Source: CAYSRC01 sp964433495 (lineage in GTDB: Bacteria; Bacillota; Clostridia; Oscillospirales; Ruminococcaceae). From it: 64,000 bases of DNA. The DNA is taken from NCBI GenBank assembly GCA_964433495.1, contig CAYSRC010000001.1:1-64000 (forward strand). The letters are read 5' to 3'. The notes below the pieces were generated by a model. It did not search any database. It was not told the DNA's origin and worked only from the letters and a program-made list of their open reading frames with translations. Position numbers and translations under genes: made by a program. This document shows positions 24,930 through 36,713 of this stretch, piece after piece; position 1 is the first letter of the stretch, and every line of letters starts with the position of its first letter.

Positions 24930-26963
24930 ATGGCGCTTAGACGCTGGAAAATCAATGAGCCCGACAGGGAGGCCGCGCTTGCGCTCGAGCGGGAGTGCGG
25001 GCTGTCCCCCCTTGCTGCGAGCGTGCTGTGCGCGCGGGGGCTGGATACACCGTCCGCTGCGAAGTCGTTTCTCAGCACCGGGACATCCTATGAGCAGGCG
25101 GACAGTCTCGCCGGCATCGCGGCGGCCGCGGACAGGATTTCGCGCGCGATTTCGGACGGCGAGCGGGTCGCCGTGTTCGGCGACTACGACGTCGACGGGG
25201 TGAGCGCGACGGCGCTGATGTACAGATATCTGCAAAGCAGCGGCGCGGACGTTGTCTGTCAGCTGCCCGCGCGCGAGGGGGACGGCTACGGGCTGTCCCG
25301 CACTGCGGTGGACAACCTGCTGCGATACGGCGTGTCGCTCATCGTGACGGTGGACAACGGCATATCGGCGCATGAGGAGATCGAGTACGCCCTTTCTAAG
25401 GGCATCGAGACGGTCGTGTGCGACCACCATCGTCCGGGCGATGTCCTGCCTCCCGCCGCTGCGGTGGTCGACCCGCTGCGGGCGGACGACCGCAGCGCCT
25501 TTAAGGGCCTTGCGGGGGTGGGGGTCGCAGCAAAGCTCGCAGCCGCCGTCGAGGGCTGCACGGTCGAGGAGATTATGGAGGAGTTCGGCTGGCTTGCGGC
25601 GCTCGGCACCGTGTCCGACATCATGCCCATGACGGGAGAAAACCGCCGGATAATCGCCGAGGGTCTCGAGCAGATGCGGGACGGGTGCAGCCCCGGCATA
25701 ACGGCGCTGTGCGCCGTTGCGGGGACGCCCCTCGAGGCGATCGACGCGAAAACGCTCGCCTTCACCGTCGCGCCGCGGCTCAATGCCGCGGGCAGGATGG
25801 GGGACAGCTCGCTTGCACTGCGGCTTCTTTTGGCGGAGGAGGACGACGCCGAACAGCTTGCGGACGAGCTCGAGGGCCTCAACACCCTGCGCAAGCAGAC
25901 CGAGCACGAGGCGGCCGAGCGCATCGAGCGCATCGTCGAGGACAACCCCCGTCTGCTCGACGACCCGGTGCTCGTCGTCGCGGTCGAGGGGCTTCACAGC
26001 GGGGTGACGGGCATCGTGTGCTCCCGCCTCGCGGGCAGGTACGCCCGCCCGACGGTCGTCATCTCGCTCGAGGGGGAGGTCGCGCGGGGCAGCGGGCGCA
26101 GCGTGGACGGTTTTTCGCTGTACGACGCGCTCTCGAGCTGCCGGGATATCATGAGGCGGTTCGGCGGCCACACGATGGCGGCGGGCTTTACGATGGCGGC
26201 GGGCAGCGTGGACGAGCTCAGGGAACGGCTGCGGGCGTACTGCAAAAGCCACGCGCCCGCGCGGTGCCCCGAGCTGTGCGCCGACATGAGAATCGCGATA
26301 GCGGACGCGGACGAGCGCTCGGTTGAGGGCCTCGACGCGCTCAAGCCGTTCGGCTGCATGAACGAGGAGCCGTTGTTCGTGCTCGAGGGCGCGACGGTCG
26401 TGGCCGTCGCGCCGCTGGGCGAAGGACACTCGAAGATAACCCTGAACAAGGGCGGGCGCACCCTCATCGGGGCGTATTTCGGGTCGACGCCCGCGGCGCT
26501 GGGCTTCGGCACGGGCTGCGCGGTCGACGCCGCGCTGGCGCTGTCCATCTATGAGGGGGGCGGACGCCGCCCGTTTGTTTCGGTGCGGTTTGCGGATATC
26601 CGCCCTGCAGGGCTCTGCGGGCGCTGCTACGACGCCTACGAGAGCTATCTCGCGTTCAGGTCGGGCGCCGACCTGTCGGACGACGAGCGGGCGCTCATCG
26701 CGCTCGACCGCGGGCGTGTGGGCGAGGTGTACCGCAGGATGCGGCGCGCGCCGCTCGCGTGCGATGCAGGCGCCGCGGCGTTTTGGGCGCCCGAGGAGGG
26801 AGTCGGGGCCGCGCTCGCCGCGCTTGACGTCCTGTGCGAGCTCGGGCTCGCAAGGCGGGTAAAGCGGAACGGGGCGATGTTTGCCGAGGCGGTCGCGTCC
26901 GGCGAAAAGAAAGAGCTTACCGATTCTTCTACATATTCGTTGTTGTGTGAGGCTGTGAGATAA
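24930..26963 (+). CDS. recJ: Single-stranded-DNA-specific exonuclease RecJ
   Basis: A 677-aa 5'-3' ssDNA exonuclease for recombination and repair. DHH-phosphoesterase motifs: FGDYDVDG at 83-90, VDNGIS near 141, DHH at 165-167, and GVGVAAKL; the DHHA1 part has NAAGRMGDSSLALRLL and the late GGHTMAAGFTM. A C-terminal OB-type/accessory region follows, as in Firmicute RecJ. GGGAG lies nine bases before the ATG. rel starts one base after its stop, matching the common recJ-rel neighbourhood. Confidence 0.95.
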   Translation: MALRRWKINEPDREAALALERECGLSPLAASVLCARGLDTPSAAKSFLSTGTSYEQADSLAGIAAAADRISRAISDGERVAVFGDYDVDGVSATALMYRYLQSSGADVVCQLPAREGDGYGLSRTAVDNLLRYGVSLIVTVDNGISAHEEIEYALSKGIETVVCDHHRPGDVLPPAAAVVDPLRADDRSAFKGLAGVGVAAKLAAAVEGCTVEEIMEEFGWLAALGTVSDIMPMTGENRRIIAEGLEQMRDGCSPGITALCAVAGTPLEAIDAKTLAFTVAPRLNAAGRMGDSSLALRLLLAEEDDAEQLADELEGLNTLRKQTEHEAAERIERIVEDNPRLLDDPVLVVAVEGLHSGVTGIVCSRLAGRYARPTVVISLEGEVARGSGRSVDGFSLYDALSSCRDIMRRFGGHTMAAGFTMAAGSVDELRERLRAYCKSHAPARCPELCADMRIAIADADERSVEGLDALKPFGCMNEEPLFVLEGATVVAVAPLGEGHSKITLNKGGRTLIGAYFGSTPAALGFGTGCAVDAALALSIYEGGGRRPFVSVRFADIRPAGLCGRCYDAYESYLAFRSGADLSDDERALIALDRGRVGEVYRRMRRAPLACDAGAAAFWAPEEGVGAALAALDVLCELGLARRVKRNGAMFAEAVASGEKKELTDSSTYSLLCEAVR

Positions 26964-26964
26964 G

Positions 26965-29109
<2,145 letters not shown>

Positions 29110-29125
29110 GAGGAGGTCAAATGCC

Positions 29126-29713
29126 ATGGTGAACATCTCGGTGCTGCCGCTCGGCAGCCTTTACACAAACTGCTGCATCGTCGACGACGGGCAGGTGTGC
29201 GCCGTCATCGACCCCGCTGCGGACGGCGGGCGGATATATGAGTTTTTGACGGGCAGGGGCCTTCGGTGCGCCGCGGTGCTGCTGACCCACGGCCACGCCG
29301 ACCACACGGGTGGCTTAAGCGAGCTTGTGCGCCTGACGGGCGCGCCGCTCTGCATGGGCGAGGGGGACGTATACCGCTCGCCCGAGAAGCCCGCAAGGAC
29401 GGTGGGGGACGGAGACATCATTGCGGCGGGCGGCCTGTCGTTTGCGGTCGTCTCGGCCCCCGGACACACCGAGGGCGGCGTGTGCTACATCATCGGCGAC
29501 ACCATGTTCGCGGGCGACACCCTGTTCCGCGACAGCGTGGGGCGCACCGATCTGCCGGGCGGCGACTATGCGACCCTCAGGCGGACGCTCGTCAAGCTGC
29601 GGGACCTGCCGTATGACGACCTCAGGGTCATCCCGGGGCACGGCGAAGAGACGACGCTCGCCCACGAGCGGGCGTACAACCCCTTTATCGAAAAGGAAAC
29701 GCCCCAATGCTGA
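29126..29713 (+). CDS. Metallo-beta-lactamase-fold hydrolase (YqgX-like)
   Basis: A 195-aa glyoxalase II-type hydrolase. Metal motif THGHADHTGG gives HxHxDH; further ligands are seen in APGHTEGG and the late VIPGHGEET. AGGAGG lies nine bases before the ATG at 29126 (an ATG at 29121 stops after three codons). Its position between rel and hemZ is conserved in Firmicutes. The substrate is probably an S-acyl or thioester compound. Confidence 0.92.
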   Translation: MVNISVLPLGSLYTNCCIVDDGQVCAVIDPAADGGRIYEFLTGRGLRCAAVLLTHGHADHTGGLSELVRLTGAPLCMGEGDVYRSPEKPARTVGDGDIIAAGGLSFAVVSAPGHTEGGVCYIIGDTMFAGDTLFRDSVGRTDLPGGDYATLRRTLVKLRDLPYDDLRVIPGHGEETTLAHERAYNPFIEKETPQC

Positions 29714-31164
29714 GCGTGTATATCGACGGGCACGGCTTCGCGTATGAAACCGAGAACATCGCGCGTATGTTTACAAGGGAGGTCAAGGTGATAGAGGGCG
29801 CGCCCGACGGCGGCGGGGGCGACCTTGTGCACACCGCGCTGCGCGGCGAAAGGCTGGAGGTTAAAGCGCGGGTGAGCGGGCGCGAAGCGCGCGCCGAGGC
29901 CGCGGCCCCCGCGGACAAAAAGGCGTGCGAGCTCGAGCTTGCACGGCTGTGTTATCGGTGCCTAAGCGGGCTTTTCGGCACAAGGCCACCGTGGGGCGTG
30001 ATAACGGGCATACGCCCCGCGAAGTTTGCGGGCGCGATGATGGCGGGGGGCATGACCCCCGAGCGGTGCCGCGAGACGCTGTGCGGCGACTATCTCGTCG
30101 CCCCCGACAAGGCGGCGCTGTGCGTCGAGACGGCGCTGCACAGCGCGGCCGCGGCGCGCCTCGGCGACAAAAGGTCCTACTCTCTGTACGTCTCGATCCC
30201 CTTCTGCCCCACGCGGTGCAGCTACTGCTCGTTTGTCTCCAAGACGGTGGGGCGCGACCTCGCGCTGCTCGATCGGTATGTCGAGCGGCTGTGCGACGAG
30301 CTCAGGGTGTGCAGCGAGACGGTTAACTCGCTCGGCCTGCGGCTCGAGACCGCCTACATCGGCGGGGGCACCCCCACCGTGCTCTCGGCGGCTCAGCTCA
30401 AAAGGCTCACGGGGTGTATAAACGACCTGTTCGACGCCCGCAGCTGCCGCGAGTTTTCGGTCGAGGCGGGGCGGCCCGACACGATCGACCGCGAGAAGTT
30501 AGAGGTTCTGCGGGACGCAGGTGTCGGGCGCATCTCGATAAACCCGCAGACGGCCGACGACGGGGTGCTGCGCCTTGCGGGGCGCACCCACACGAGGGCG
30601 GACATCGAGCGCTGCTTTTCGCTCGCGCGCGAGGTGGGCTTTGAGACCGTCAACTCGGACCTCATCGCGGGCCTGCCCGGCGACACGCGCGAGGGCTTTT
30701 GCCGCACGCTCGAGTTTATCTCGGCCCTTGCGCCCGAAAACGTGACGGTGCACGCGCTGACCCTCAAGCGCGCCGCGGGCCTGTCCGAAAACCCCGCCCC
30801 GCCCGCCGAGGATGTCGCGGGGATGGTGTCGGATGCGTACGCTTTTCTGTCAAAACGGGGCTATGCGCCCTACTACATGTACAAGCAGAAGGGCACGGTC
30901 GAGGGCCTTGAGAACACGGGCTACAGCCTTAAGGGGCACGAGTGCCTGTACAACGTCTTTATCATGGATGAGCTTCACACGATAGCGGCGTGCGGCGCGG
31001 GTGCGGTCAGCAAGCTCAAAAGCCCCGCGGGCCCGCGCATCGAGCGCATCTTCAACTACAAGTATCCGGCGGAATACCTCGGCGGATTTGACGAAATAAT
31101 AAAAAGAAAGAGAGGCATAGCGGCGTTTTATGATGGAGAACTTCAAACCGAAGGCAAGGTATAG
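29707..31164 (+). CDS. hemZ: Radical SAM coproporphyrinogen dehydrogenase-like HemZ
   Basis: A 485-aa radical SAM protein of the HemZ group (oxygen-independent coproporphyrinogen III oxidase-like). A leader domain of about 155 residues precedes the cluster motif C167-PTR-C171-SY-C174, then YIGGGTPTVLS, and SVEAGRPDTID typical of HemN-like proteins. It overlaps the MBL gene by 7 bp. HemZ homologues are not all proven haem enzymes; no other haem gene is in the window. Confidence 0.92.
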   Translation: MLSVYIDGHGFAYETENIARMFTREVKVIEGAPDGGGGDLVHTALRGERLEVKARVSGREARAEAAAPADKKACELELARLCYRCLSGLFGTRPPWGVITGIRPAKFAGAMMAGGMTPERCRETLCGDYLVAPDKAALCVETALHSAAAARLGDKRSYSLYVSIPFCPTRCSYCSFVSKTVGRDLALLDRYVERLCDELRVCSETVNSLGLRLETAYIGGGTPTVLSAAQLKRLTGCINDLFDARSCREFSVEAGRPDTIDREKLEVLRDAGVGRISINPQTADDGVLRLAGRTHTRADIERCFSLAREVGFETVNSDLIAGLPGDTREGFCRTLEFISALAPENVTVHALTLKRAAGLSENPAPPAEDVAGMVSDAYAFLSKRGYAPYYMYKQKGTVEGLENTGYSLKGHECLYNVFIMDELHTIAACGAGAVSKLKSPAGPRIERIFNYKYPAEYLGGFDEIIKRKRGIAAFYDGELQTEGKV

Positions 31165-32065
31165 CGTTGCCGGCGTCAGCGCGAGCGACGGCGCCGAGCT
31201 GGTAAAGCGGTGCGAGCTCGAGTATTCGCGCAGGGTGTCCGAGGCGGCAAGCGAGGTGCAGAAGAGCGGCAGCAGGATCGTCATGCTCTCGGGCCCGTCT
31301 GCGAGCGGCAAGACGACGTCGGCGCACAGGATATCGCGCGAGTTTGTCTCGCGGGGGCACCGGGCGGTCGTGGTGTCGCTCGACAACTTTTTCAAGAGCG
31401 TGACCGACTACCCGCTCACCGAGGACGGCAAGCCCGACATGGAGCATGTGGGCGCGCTCGACCTCGACTGTGTGCGCCGCTGCCTCGAGGAGCTTGTTCG
31501 CGACGGCAGGAGTGTGCTGCCTACCTTTGACTTTGTGCACCAGCGCCGCTCGCCCGTGACCGAGGAGCTCGAGCTTTGCGAGGGTGACATCGCGATCATC
31601 GAGGGGATACACGCGCTCAACCCGCTGCTGTCCGAGACGATTCCCGCAGACAGCGTCTTCAAGATCTATGTCGGCCTTCGCGCGGAATACTACGAGGGCG
31701 AAACGCGTATACTCCCCACAAGGGACCTGCGCATAACCAGAAGGCTTGTGCGGGACCACCTGTTCAGGGGCTACAGCGTGCGCAACACCCTCGAGATGTG
31801 GCAGCGCATCATGCAGGGCGAGGAGCGGTGGATAAAGCCGTTCAAGGTGTGCGCCGACCGGCTGCTCGACTCGTCCTTTGCCTACGAGCCGCGGGTGTTC
31901 AGGCCCGTGCTCGAGGAGCTGTGCGAGGACGAGGGCCGCGGCGGCGAGTACCGCGGCCTGCTGCTGCGCCTGCTTGACGAGTACCGCCGGTTTGAGCCGA
32001 TCTCGCTCGAGGCGGTACCGCCGGGGTCGATTCTGCGCGAGTTTTTGGGCGGGCTTTCGCTTTGA
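31130..32065 (+). CDS. Uridine kinase/phosphoribulokinase family protein
   Basis: A 311-aa P-loop kinase: Walker A GPSASGKTTSA near residue 60, VVSLDNFFK as the substrate-side motif (matching uridine kinase 'D.FY'), YDF-like PTFDFVHQRR, and IAIIEGIHALNP (Walker B). An N-terminal segment of about 55 residues precedes the kinase; C-terminal helices follow. The family includes clostridial nucleoside-kinase-like proteins fused to threonyl-tRNA-synthetase-type N-terminal domains, but this one lacks the long extension. It overlaps hemZ by 35 bp. An ATG one codon later is equally possible. Confidence 0.87.
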   Translation: MMENFKPKARYSVAGVSASDGAELVKRCELEYSRRVSEAASEVQKSGSRIVMLSGPSASGKTTSAHRISREFVSRGHRAVVVSLDNFFKSVTDYPLTEDGKPDMEHVGALDLDCVRRCLEELVRDGRSVLPTFDFVHQRRSPVTEELELCEGDIAIIEGIHALNPLLSETIPADSVFKIYVGLRAEYYEGETRILPTRDLRITRRLVRDHLFRGYSVRNTLEMWQRIMQGEERWIKPFKVCADRLLDSSFAYEPRVFRPVLEELCEDEGRGGEYRGLLLRLLDEYRRFEPISLEAVPPGSILREFLGGLSL

Positions 32066-32143
32066 CGCCCGCGCGGCGCGGCGGGGCACGCGGGGACGAC
32101 CCCGCTCCCTCCCCGCAAAACCCCGCCGTTTTGCCGCTTTTGC

Positions 32144-32172
32144 TTGAAAAACGGCCGCGATGGGGATATAAT
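32144..32172 (+). promoter_or_regulatory. Sigma-A-type promoter of the zinc-ribbon gene
   Basis: TTGAAA at 32144-32149, 17 bp spacer, TATAAT at 32167-32172, 51 bp before the start codon. The first 15 bases match the promoter at 11214 exactly. Confidence 0.7.
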
Positions 32173-32223
32173 TTTAAAAAGTGTTTTTGCGCTTTGCAGA
32201 TATACATAAAGGAGTGACACAGG

Positions 32224-32760
32224 ATGGGCTTTTGGGATCAGGTAAAGGATGCGGCGGCCGGCGTGGCGAAATCCACCACGGGGCTGTACGACAAGGGCGT
32301 CGCGAAGATGGGTGTCTCGCAGCTTCAGGGCGCGATAAAGGACCTCTATCGCGAGCTCGGCGAGTTCATGTATAACAGCGAAAAGGCCGGCAGCGTGGAC
32401 GAGGCCCGCAAGGCAGACATCATCGGCAGGATAGACGCGAGCTTTCAGCGCATCTCCGAGATCGAGGCCGAGATGCAGGCCGCGAAGGAGCAGGCCGAGA
32501 AGGAGGCCGCCGAGCGGGCGGAGAGACGCCGCGTCGAGGCCGAGCAGCGCGCGGCGCAGAGGGCCGCAATGCAGGCCGAGCGCGCCGCACAGATTCAGGC
32601 AGCCCAGGCGGCCCAGGCGGCGCAGATGAACGGCGCCGCGATGCCGGTGGCCCCCGTGCCGGCGGCCCCCGTGCCGGCGGGGCCCGTGTGCCCGAGCTGC
32701 GGCGCGCCCCTTGAGGAGGGCGCGGTGTTCTGCGGCGTCTGCGGCAGTAAGATCCAGTAA
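32224..32760 (+). CDS. Coiled-coil zinc-ribbon protein
   Basis: A 178-aa cytoplasmic protein: a helical N-terminus (FWDQVKDAAAGVAKSTTGLY), a long Ala/Glu/Gln/Arg-rich coiled coil (about 70-135), a Val-Ala-Pro linker, and a C-terminal zinc ribbon with two Cys pairs (CPSCGAPLEEGAVFCGVCG). AAAGGAG lies nine bases upstream. It is monocistronic with its own promoter. Such double-CxxC tails are common in Clostridia proteins of unknown role; no enzymatic motif is seen. Confidence 0.88.
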   Translation: MGFWDQVKDAAAGVAKSTTGLYDKGVAKMGVSQLQGAIKDLYRELGEFMYNSEKAGSVDEARKADIIGRIDASFQRISEIEAEMQAAKEQAEKEAAERAERRRVEAEQRAAQRAAMQAERAAQIQAAQAAQAAQMNGAAMPVAPVPAAPVPAGPVCPSCGAPLEEGAVFCGVCGSKIQ

Positions 32761-32991
32761 GGGCTTTTGTTTACATAGCGGGCGGGGCTTTGGAGCGCCG
32801 CCCGCCGGAGGGCGTGTGGTTTTCGCGCCGCGCCCATCCGCAAAACAGGCCGTCCCCCTTTTCGGCGCGTGCCGCGGGGAAGGGGGCGTGTTGTTTTGCG
32901 CCGTTTTTGCCGTGTGTCCGCACAGGGTGGCGGGCAAAACACGACCGTTTTTGCACGGCGCCATCTTTTTTGCTAAGGCAGGTAACGATTA

Positions 32992-34737
32992 TTGGCTAAA
33001 AGAAAACAGACCTTTGCCGAGGGAGCTTTTGTCCTGACCCTTGCGCTGCTTGTCGCAAAGATAGTGGGCGCGGTGTACAGGATCGCGCTCAACAACATAA
33101 TAGACACCGACGGGGTGGGCTACTATACCTTTGCCTACAACCTCTACAACACCGTTTACGCGATAGCGGTCACGGGGTTCCCGACCGCCGTGTCCAAGAT
33201 CGTGGCGGGGTTTTCGGCCGAGGGACGCTATAAGGACGTGCGGCGCACGGTCGCGGTGTCCACGACCTTTTTTGCCGCCGTGGGCATCGTCTCAAGCCTC
33301 GTCGTCATCGCGATGGCAAAGCCGTACTGTGACCTCAACGAGAACCCGCGTGCGCTGTACAGCGTGCTCGCGTTTGCGCCCTCTCTCGTGTTCAGCTGCC
33401 TGATGTCCACCCACAGGGGATACTATCAGGGCATGTCGAACATGACGCCGACTGCGATTTCGCAGGTCATCGAGGTGTTTGCCAAGGCGGGCGCGGGCTT
33501 TGCGGGGGCGTGGTTTGCGCGCGCCCACTTCGCGGCCGAGTACGCGGCCTCGGGGACGGTGTTCGGGGCGGTCCAGCTGAGCGAAGAGGCCGCCACCGCC
33601 ACCGTGTGCGCGATGTCGTCGGCGGGCGCGATGCTCGGCGTCACGGCGTCGACCCTTGTGGGCTGGGTCTATTTTGTGATAATCAGGCACCGCAACGGGG
33701 ACGGCATAAGAAAGGCGCAGATCAACGCGAGCCCCGAGCCCTATACCCAACGGGACATTCTAAAGCGCATCTTGGCGGTCGGCATCCCGATCGCGTTGAG
33801 TTCGGTCACCGTGTCGCTCACCGGCCTCATCGACAACATCTCGGTGCTCGACAGGCTGCGCCATTGCCTCGAGACCGACGCCGCGGCGGTGTTCGCCTCG
33901 CACGGCGGGCTGCTCGAGCAGGCGGGGCGCAGCATCGCCGACCTGCCCAACTATCTCTACGGCGCGTACGGCATCGGCTCGCCGCTGTTCAGCCTGGTGC
34001 CCACGATAACGGGCGCGTTCGGCATGAGCGCGCTGCCCCACATCGCCTCGGCGTGGCAGGGCGGGGATCTGCCGCTCGTCAAAAAGAACATCGAGAGCGC
34101 GATAAAGATGACCATGCTGGTCGCGTGCCCCGCGGGCTTCGGCATCAGTTTTTTGGCGGGCCCCATCGACCGCCTTTTGTTCAGAAAGGACCCCATAGGC
34201 ACCGAGATCAACGTGCCCATTCTCACGGTGCTCGGCGTCGCGGCCATCTTTGTGTGCCTCAGCGGCCTGCTCAACGCGGCGCTTCAGGCGGTGGGGCGGG
34301 TCGACATCCCCGTCAAGCTCATGCTTCTCGGCGGCGCGGTCAAGCTCGCGTGCAACTATCTTTTGGTCGCCATACCGGAATACAACATCAAGGGCGCGCC
34401 GTTCGGCAACCTCGCGTGCTATTTCGTCATCTCGATTTTGGCGCTTGTCATCCTGCTGCGGATTGTCAAGGTCAGGCTGAGCGTCGTGTCCAACCTTTTA
34501 AAGCCGCTGTTCGCGGGGCTGTGCACGGGGGTTGCGGGCCTGCTCGGATACAACCTCACGCTGCGGGTGCTGCGTGGCAGGACGACCGTCGCGACCTTTG
34601 CGGGCATCGCGCTTGCGGTGGCAGTGTATGTCGCGATGATCGGGATCCTGAGGCTGCTGAGCGAGGAGGACGTGCTCGCGCTGCCGGGCGGCACAAAAAT
34701 GAAAAGAATACTTGAAAAGCTTCATATTTTAAGGTAA
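32992..34737 (+). CDS. SpoVB/YabM-like polysaccharide flippase
   Basis: A 581-aa MOP-superfamily flippase with about 14 hydrophobic segments. The opening FAEGAFVLTLALLVAKIVGAVYRIALNNIID and the STHRGYYQGMSNMTPTAISQ block are the SpoVB/YtgP/YabM signature. It precedes mazG, hup, rqcP, yabP, yabQ and divIC, the position held by yabM in Bacillus, so it likely moves lipid-linked peptidoglycan precursors or another polyprenyl-linked glycan during growth or sporulation. The start is TTG at 32992 with AAGGCAGG upstream. Confidence 0.92.
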   Translation: MAKRKQTFAEGAFVLTLALLVAKIVGAVYRIALNNIIDTDGVGYYTFAYNLYNTVYAIAVTGFPTAVSKIVAGFSAEGRYKDVRRTVAVSTTFFAAVGIVSSLVVIAMAKPYCDLNENPRALYSVLAFAPSLVFSCLMSTHRGYYQGMSNMTPTAISQVIEVFAKAGAGFAGAWFARAHFAAEYAASGTVFGAVQLSEEAATATVCAMSSAGAMLGVTASTLVGWVYFVIIRHRNGDGIRKAQINASPEPYTQRDILKRILAVGIPIALSSVTVSLTGLIDNISVLDRLRHCLETDAAAVFASHGGLLEQAGRSIADLPNYLYGAYGIGSPLFSLVPTITGAFGMSALPHIASAWQGGDLPLVKKNIESAIKMTMLVACPAGFGISFLAGPIDRLLFRKDPIGTEINVPILTVLGVAAIFVCLSGLLNAALQAVGRVDIPVKLMLLGGAVKLACNYLLVAIPEYNIKGAPFGNLACYFVISILALVILLRIVKVRLSVVSNLLKPLFAGLCTGVAGLLGYNLTLRVLRGRTTVATFAGIALAVAVYVAMIGILRLLSEEDVLALPGGTKMKRILEKLHILR

Positions 34738-34745
34738 AATAGCAT

Positions 34746-35549
34746 ATGCGCGTTTTTAAGGTAAAAGATAAATACAGGGTCGAGGATCTCTTCGACCTCG
34801 TCGAGCGTCTCCGCGACCCCGACGGCGGCTGCCCGTGGGATATCGAGCAGACGCACGAGAGCATCAGGCAGAACTTTTTAGAGGAGACCTGCGAGGTCAT
34901 GGAGGCCATCGACAGGGGCGACCCCGAGCTCCTCAAGGAGGAGCTGGGCGACGTCCTGCTTCAGGTGGCGATGCACGCGAGCATCGAGCGGGAGAAGGGC
35001 GCCTTTGACATCGACGACGTCGCAGACAGGGTGTGCAAAAAGCTGGTGCTGCGGCACCCGCACATCTTCGGCGACGTCACCGCCGACAACCCCGAGACCG
35101 TCCTTCGCAATTGGGAGGACATCAAGCGCAAGGAGAAGAACCAAAAGACGGGCGCGGACGCGGTGGACGACGTCCCCCGCGCGATGCCGTCGCTCATGCG
35201 CTCGCAAAAGGTCCAAAAGCGCGCGGGCTACGTCGGGTTCTGTTACGGCAGCGTCGGCGAGGCGATGGACGACCTCAAAAGCGAGCTGAGCGAGCTCGAA
35301 CAGGCGGTCACGTCGGGCGAGGGGGTCGGCGAGGAGATAGGGGACGTCATCTTCTCGGCGGTCAATGTCGCGAGGCTTTCGGGCCTTGACGCCGAGCTGT
35401 GCGCCGAACGGGCGTGCGAGCGGTTTGTGACGCGCTTTAAGGAGGTCGAGCGGCTCGCGGCGGCGGACGGTGTCGACATGAAAACGTGCGGCGCGGACAA
35501 GCTTGCCGAGCTGTGGTCGCGCGCAAAAAAGGTCGGTTATACACACTAA
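34746..35549 (+). CDS. mazG: Nucleoside triphosphate pyrophosphohydrolase MazG
   Basis: A 267-aa house-cleaning NTP pyrophosphatase with tandem MazG domains: first at about 13-120 (CPWDIEQTHESIRQNFLEET with EExxE metal residues, then ELGDVLLQVAMHA), second at about 165-250 (SELSELEQAV, EEIGDVIFSAVNVARL). The tetrapyrrole-methylase domain found in YabN of Bacillus is absent. It starts 8 bp after the flippase stop. The ribosome-binding site is weak (AAGGT). Confidence 0.95.
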   Translation: MRVFKVKDKYRVEDLFDLVERLRDPDGGCPWDIEQTHESIRQNFLEETCEVMEAIDRGDPELLKEELGDVLLQVAMHASIEREKGAFDIDDVADRVCKKLVLRHPHIFGDVTADNPETVLRNWEDIKRKEKNQKTGADAVDDVPRAMPSLMRSQKVQKRAGYVGFCYGSVGEAMDDLKSELSELEQAVTSGEGVGEEIGDVIFSAVNVARLSGLDAELCAERACERFVTRFKEVERLAAADGVDMKTCGADKLAELWSRAKKVGYTH

Positions 35550-35599
35550 CCCGTGTATTTCTAATATAAAAGACAGATGAATTCGGAGGTTTATTCACT

Positions 35600-35875
35600 A
35601 TGACAAAGGCAGAGCTCGCAGCCGCGGTTGCGGATAAGGCACAGATGACAAAGAAGGACGCCGACGCGGCGGTCACCGCTGTTTTTGAGGTCATAACCGA
35701 GGCGCTCAGCAAGGGCGACAAGGTTCAGCTCATGGGCTTCGGCGGCTTTGACAGCAAGCAGAGAAACGCCCGCAGCTGCATCAACCCCCGCACCGGCGAG
35801 CGCGTGAACGTCCCTGCGACCCGCGTGCCCTCGTTCAAGGCGGGCAAGGCGCTCAAGGACGCCGTGGCGAAATAA
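35600..35875 (+). CDS. hup: HU family DNA-binding protein
   Basis: A 91-aa histone-like protein: TKAELAAAVADKAQMTKKDA start, the central GFGGFDSKQRNARSCINPRTGE arm region (usual 'GFG.F....R..R.GRNP.TG'), and terminal FKAGKALKDAV. The Gly-Arg of the arm is replaced by Ser-Cys-Ile in this copy. GGAGG lies nine bases upstream. It is inserted between mazG and the S4 gene, as seen in many Clostridia, and is followed by a strong terminator. Confidence 0.97.
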   Translation: MTKAELAAAVADKAQMTKKDADAAVTAVFEVITEALSKGDKVQLMGFGGFDSKQRNARSCINPRTGERVNVPATRVPSFKAGKALKDAVAK

Positions 35876-36251
35876 CCCTTTGCGATTGAATCCGCGGCCC
35901 CCAAAAGGCCTATGCGGACAAAAGCGCACGGTGATAAAGAGCCCCCGTCCCTTTTGGGCGCGGGGGCTCTTGCTTTTGCCTTTCACGCGTCTGCTGCGGG
36001 CGGTGGGGAAGGGAGGAGCGGCTTGCCTTTCCCTCGGACGGGGCTTTAGACGGAAGAGGAGCCGCGCGTGCTTTGGGACAGAGAACAACCATGCTGCGCG
36101 GGGCTTGGGACGCGGACAGACGGCGGTACATAAAGCCGCCCGAATCCTTGGGCGCGGACAGGATGAGGCCGTGCAAGACGCCCCGCGCAGCGGCGCGATG
36201 CCCTGCGCATTTTTGGGGGCGCTGTGCGGCCCGACAGGAGGAAAAACTACT
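35876..36251. other. Intergenic region between hup and rqcP
   Basis: 376 bp. Contains the hup terminator at 35937-35977. The rest (35980-36240) reads open in frame with rqcP but has no conserved protein sequence and the rqcP start has its own AGGAGG, so no gene is called. Confidence 0.6.
35937..35977 (+). terminator. Rho-independent terminator after hup
   Basis: AAGAGCCCCCG pairs with CGGGGGCTCTT (11 bp) around a 13-base loop, followed by a T-rich tail. Confidence 0.85.
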
Positions 36252-36491
36252 ATGAGGTTGGACAAATACCTAAAGGTCAGCAGGATAATCAAGCGGCGCA
36301 CCGTTGCAAACGAGGTGTGCGACGCGTCGCGGGTGACGGTGAACGGCCGCCCCGTCAAGGCGTCGTACGCCGTAAAGGTCGGCGACGTCATCGAGATCTC
36401 GATGGGCGAGCGCACCGTCAAGGCCCGGGTGCTCTCGACCGAGGAAAAGACGGGCAAGGATTTTGCGCGCGAGATGTACGAGCTCGTATAG
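36252..36491 (+). CDS. rqcP: S4-domain ribosome quality control protein RqcP (YabO)
   Basis: A 79-aa RNA-binding protein consisting of one S4 domain (MRLDKYLKVSRIIKRRTVAN, ASRVTVNGRPVKASYAVKVGD). It corresponds to YabO/RqcP, which stabilises tRNA on stalled 50S subunits for C-terminal Ala tailing with RqcH; rqcH itself is 3.6 kb away in this window. The ATG at 36252 follows AGGAGG. The long open frame upstream is not conserved. Position before yabP-yabQ-divIC is the same as in Bacillus. Confidence 0.94.
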   Translation: MRLDKYLKVSRIIKRRTVANEVCDASRVTVNGRPVKASYAVKVGDVIEISMGERTVKARVLSTEEKTGKDFAREMYELV

Positions 36492-36713
36492 CCGCACGGA
36501 ATCGCCTCCCCGGCGGCAGGCGCCGCCCTGCCGTGGGAAGACCTGTTGAGGGGGGAAGAGCCGTGCGCGGCGCGGACGGCCGCCCGAGAGGTGCAGTGCG
36601 TACAGCAGGGTCTCCGCAAAGGTCGGGGGCTGTGCGCGGCCCCGGGGGTCCGTTCTAAAACGATGCCCCTTCCGCATATCCTTGATTTAGGATGAAGAGG
36701 GGGGCCTTTTGCT

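Noticed and set aside
36252..36491. Longer rqcP starting at about 35880
   Set aside because: The extension would run through the hup terminator hairpin and has no S4-family sequence; the ATG at 36252 has its own AGGAGG.
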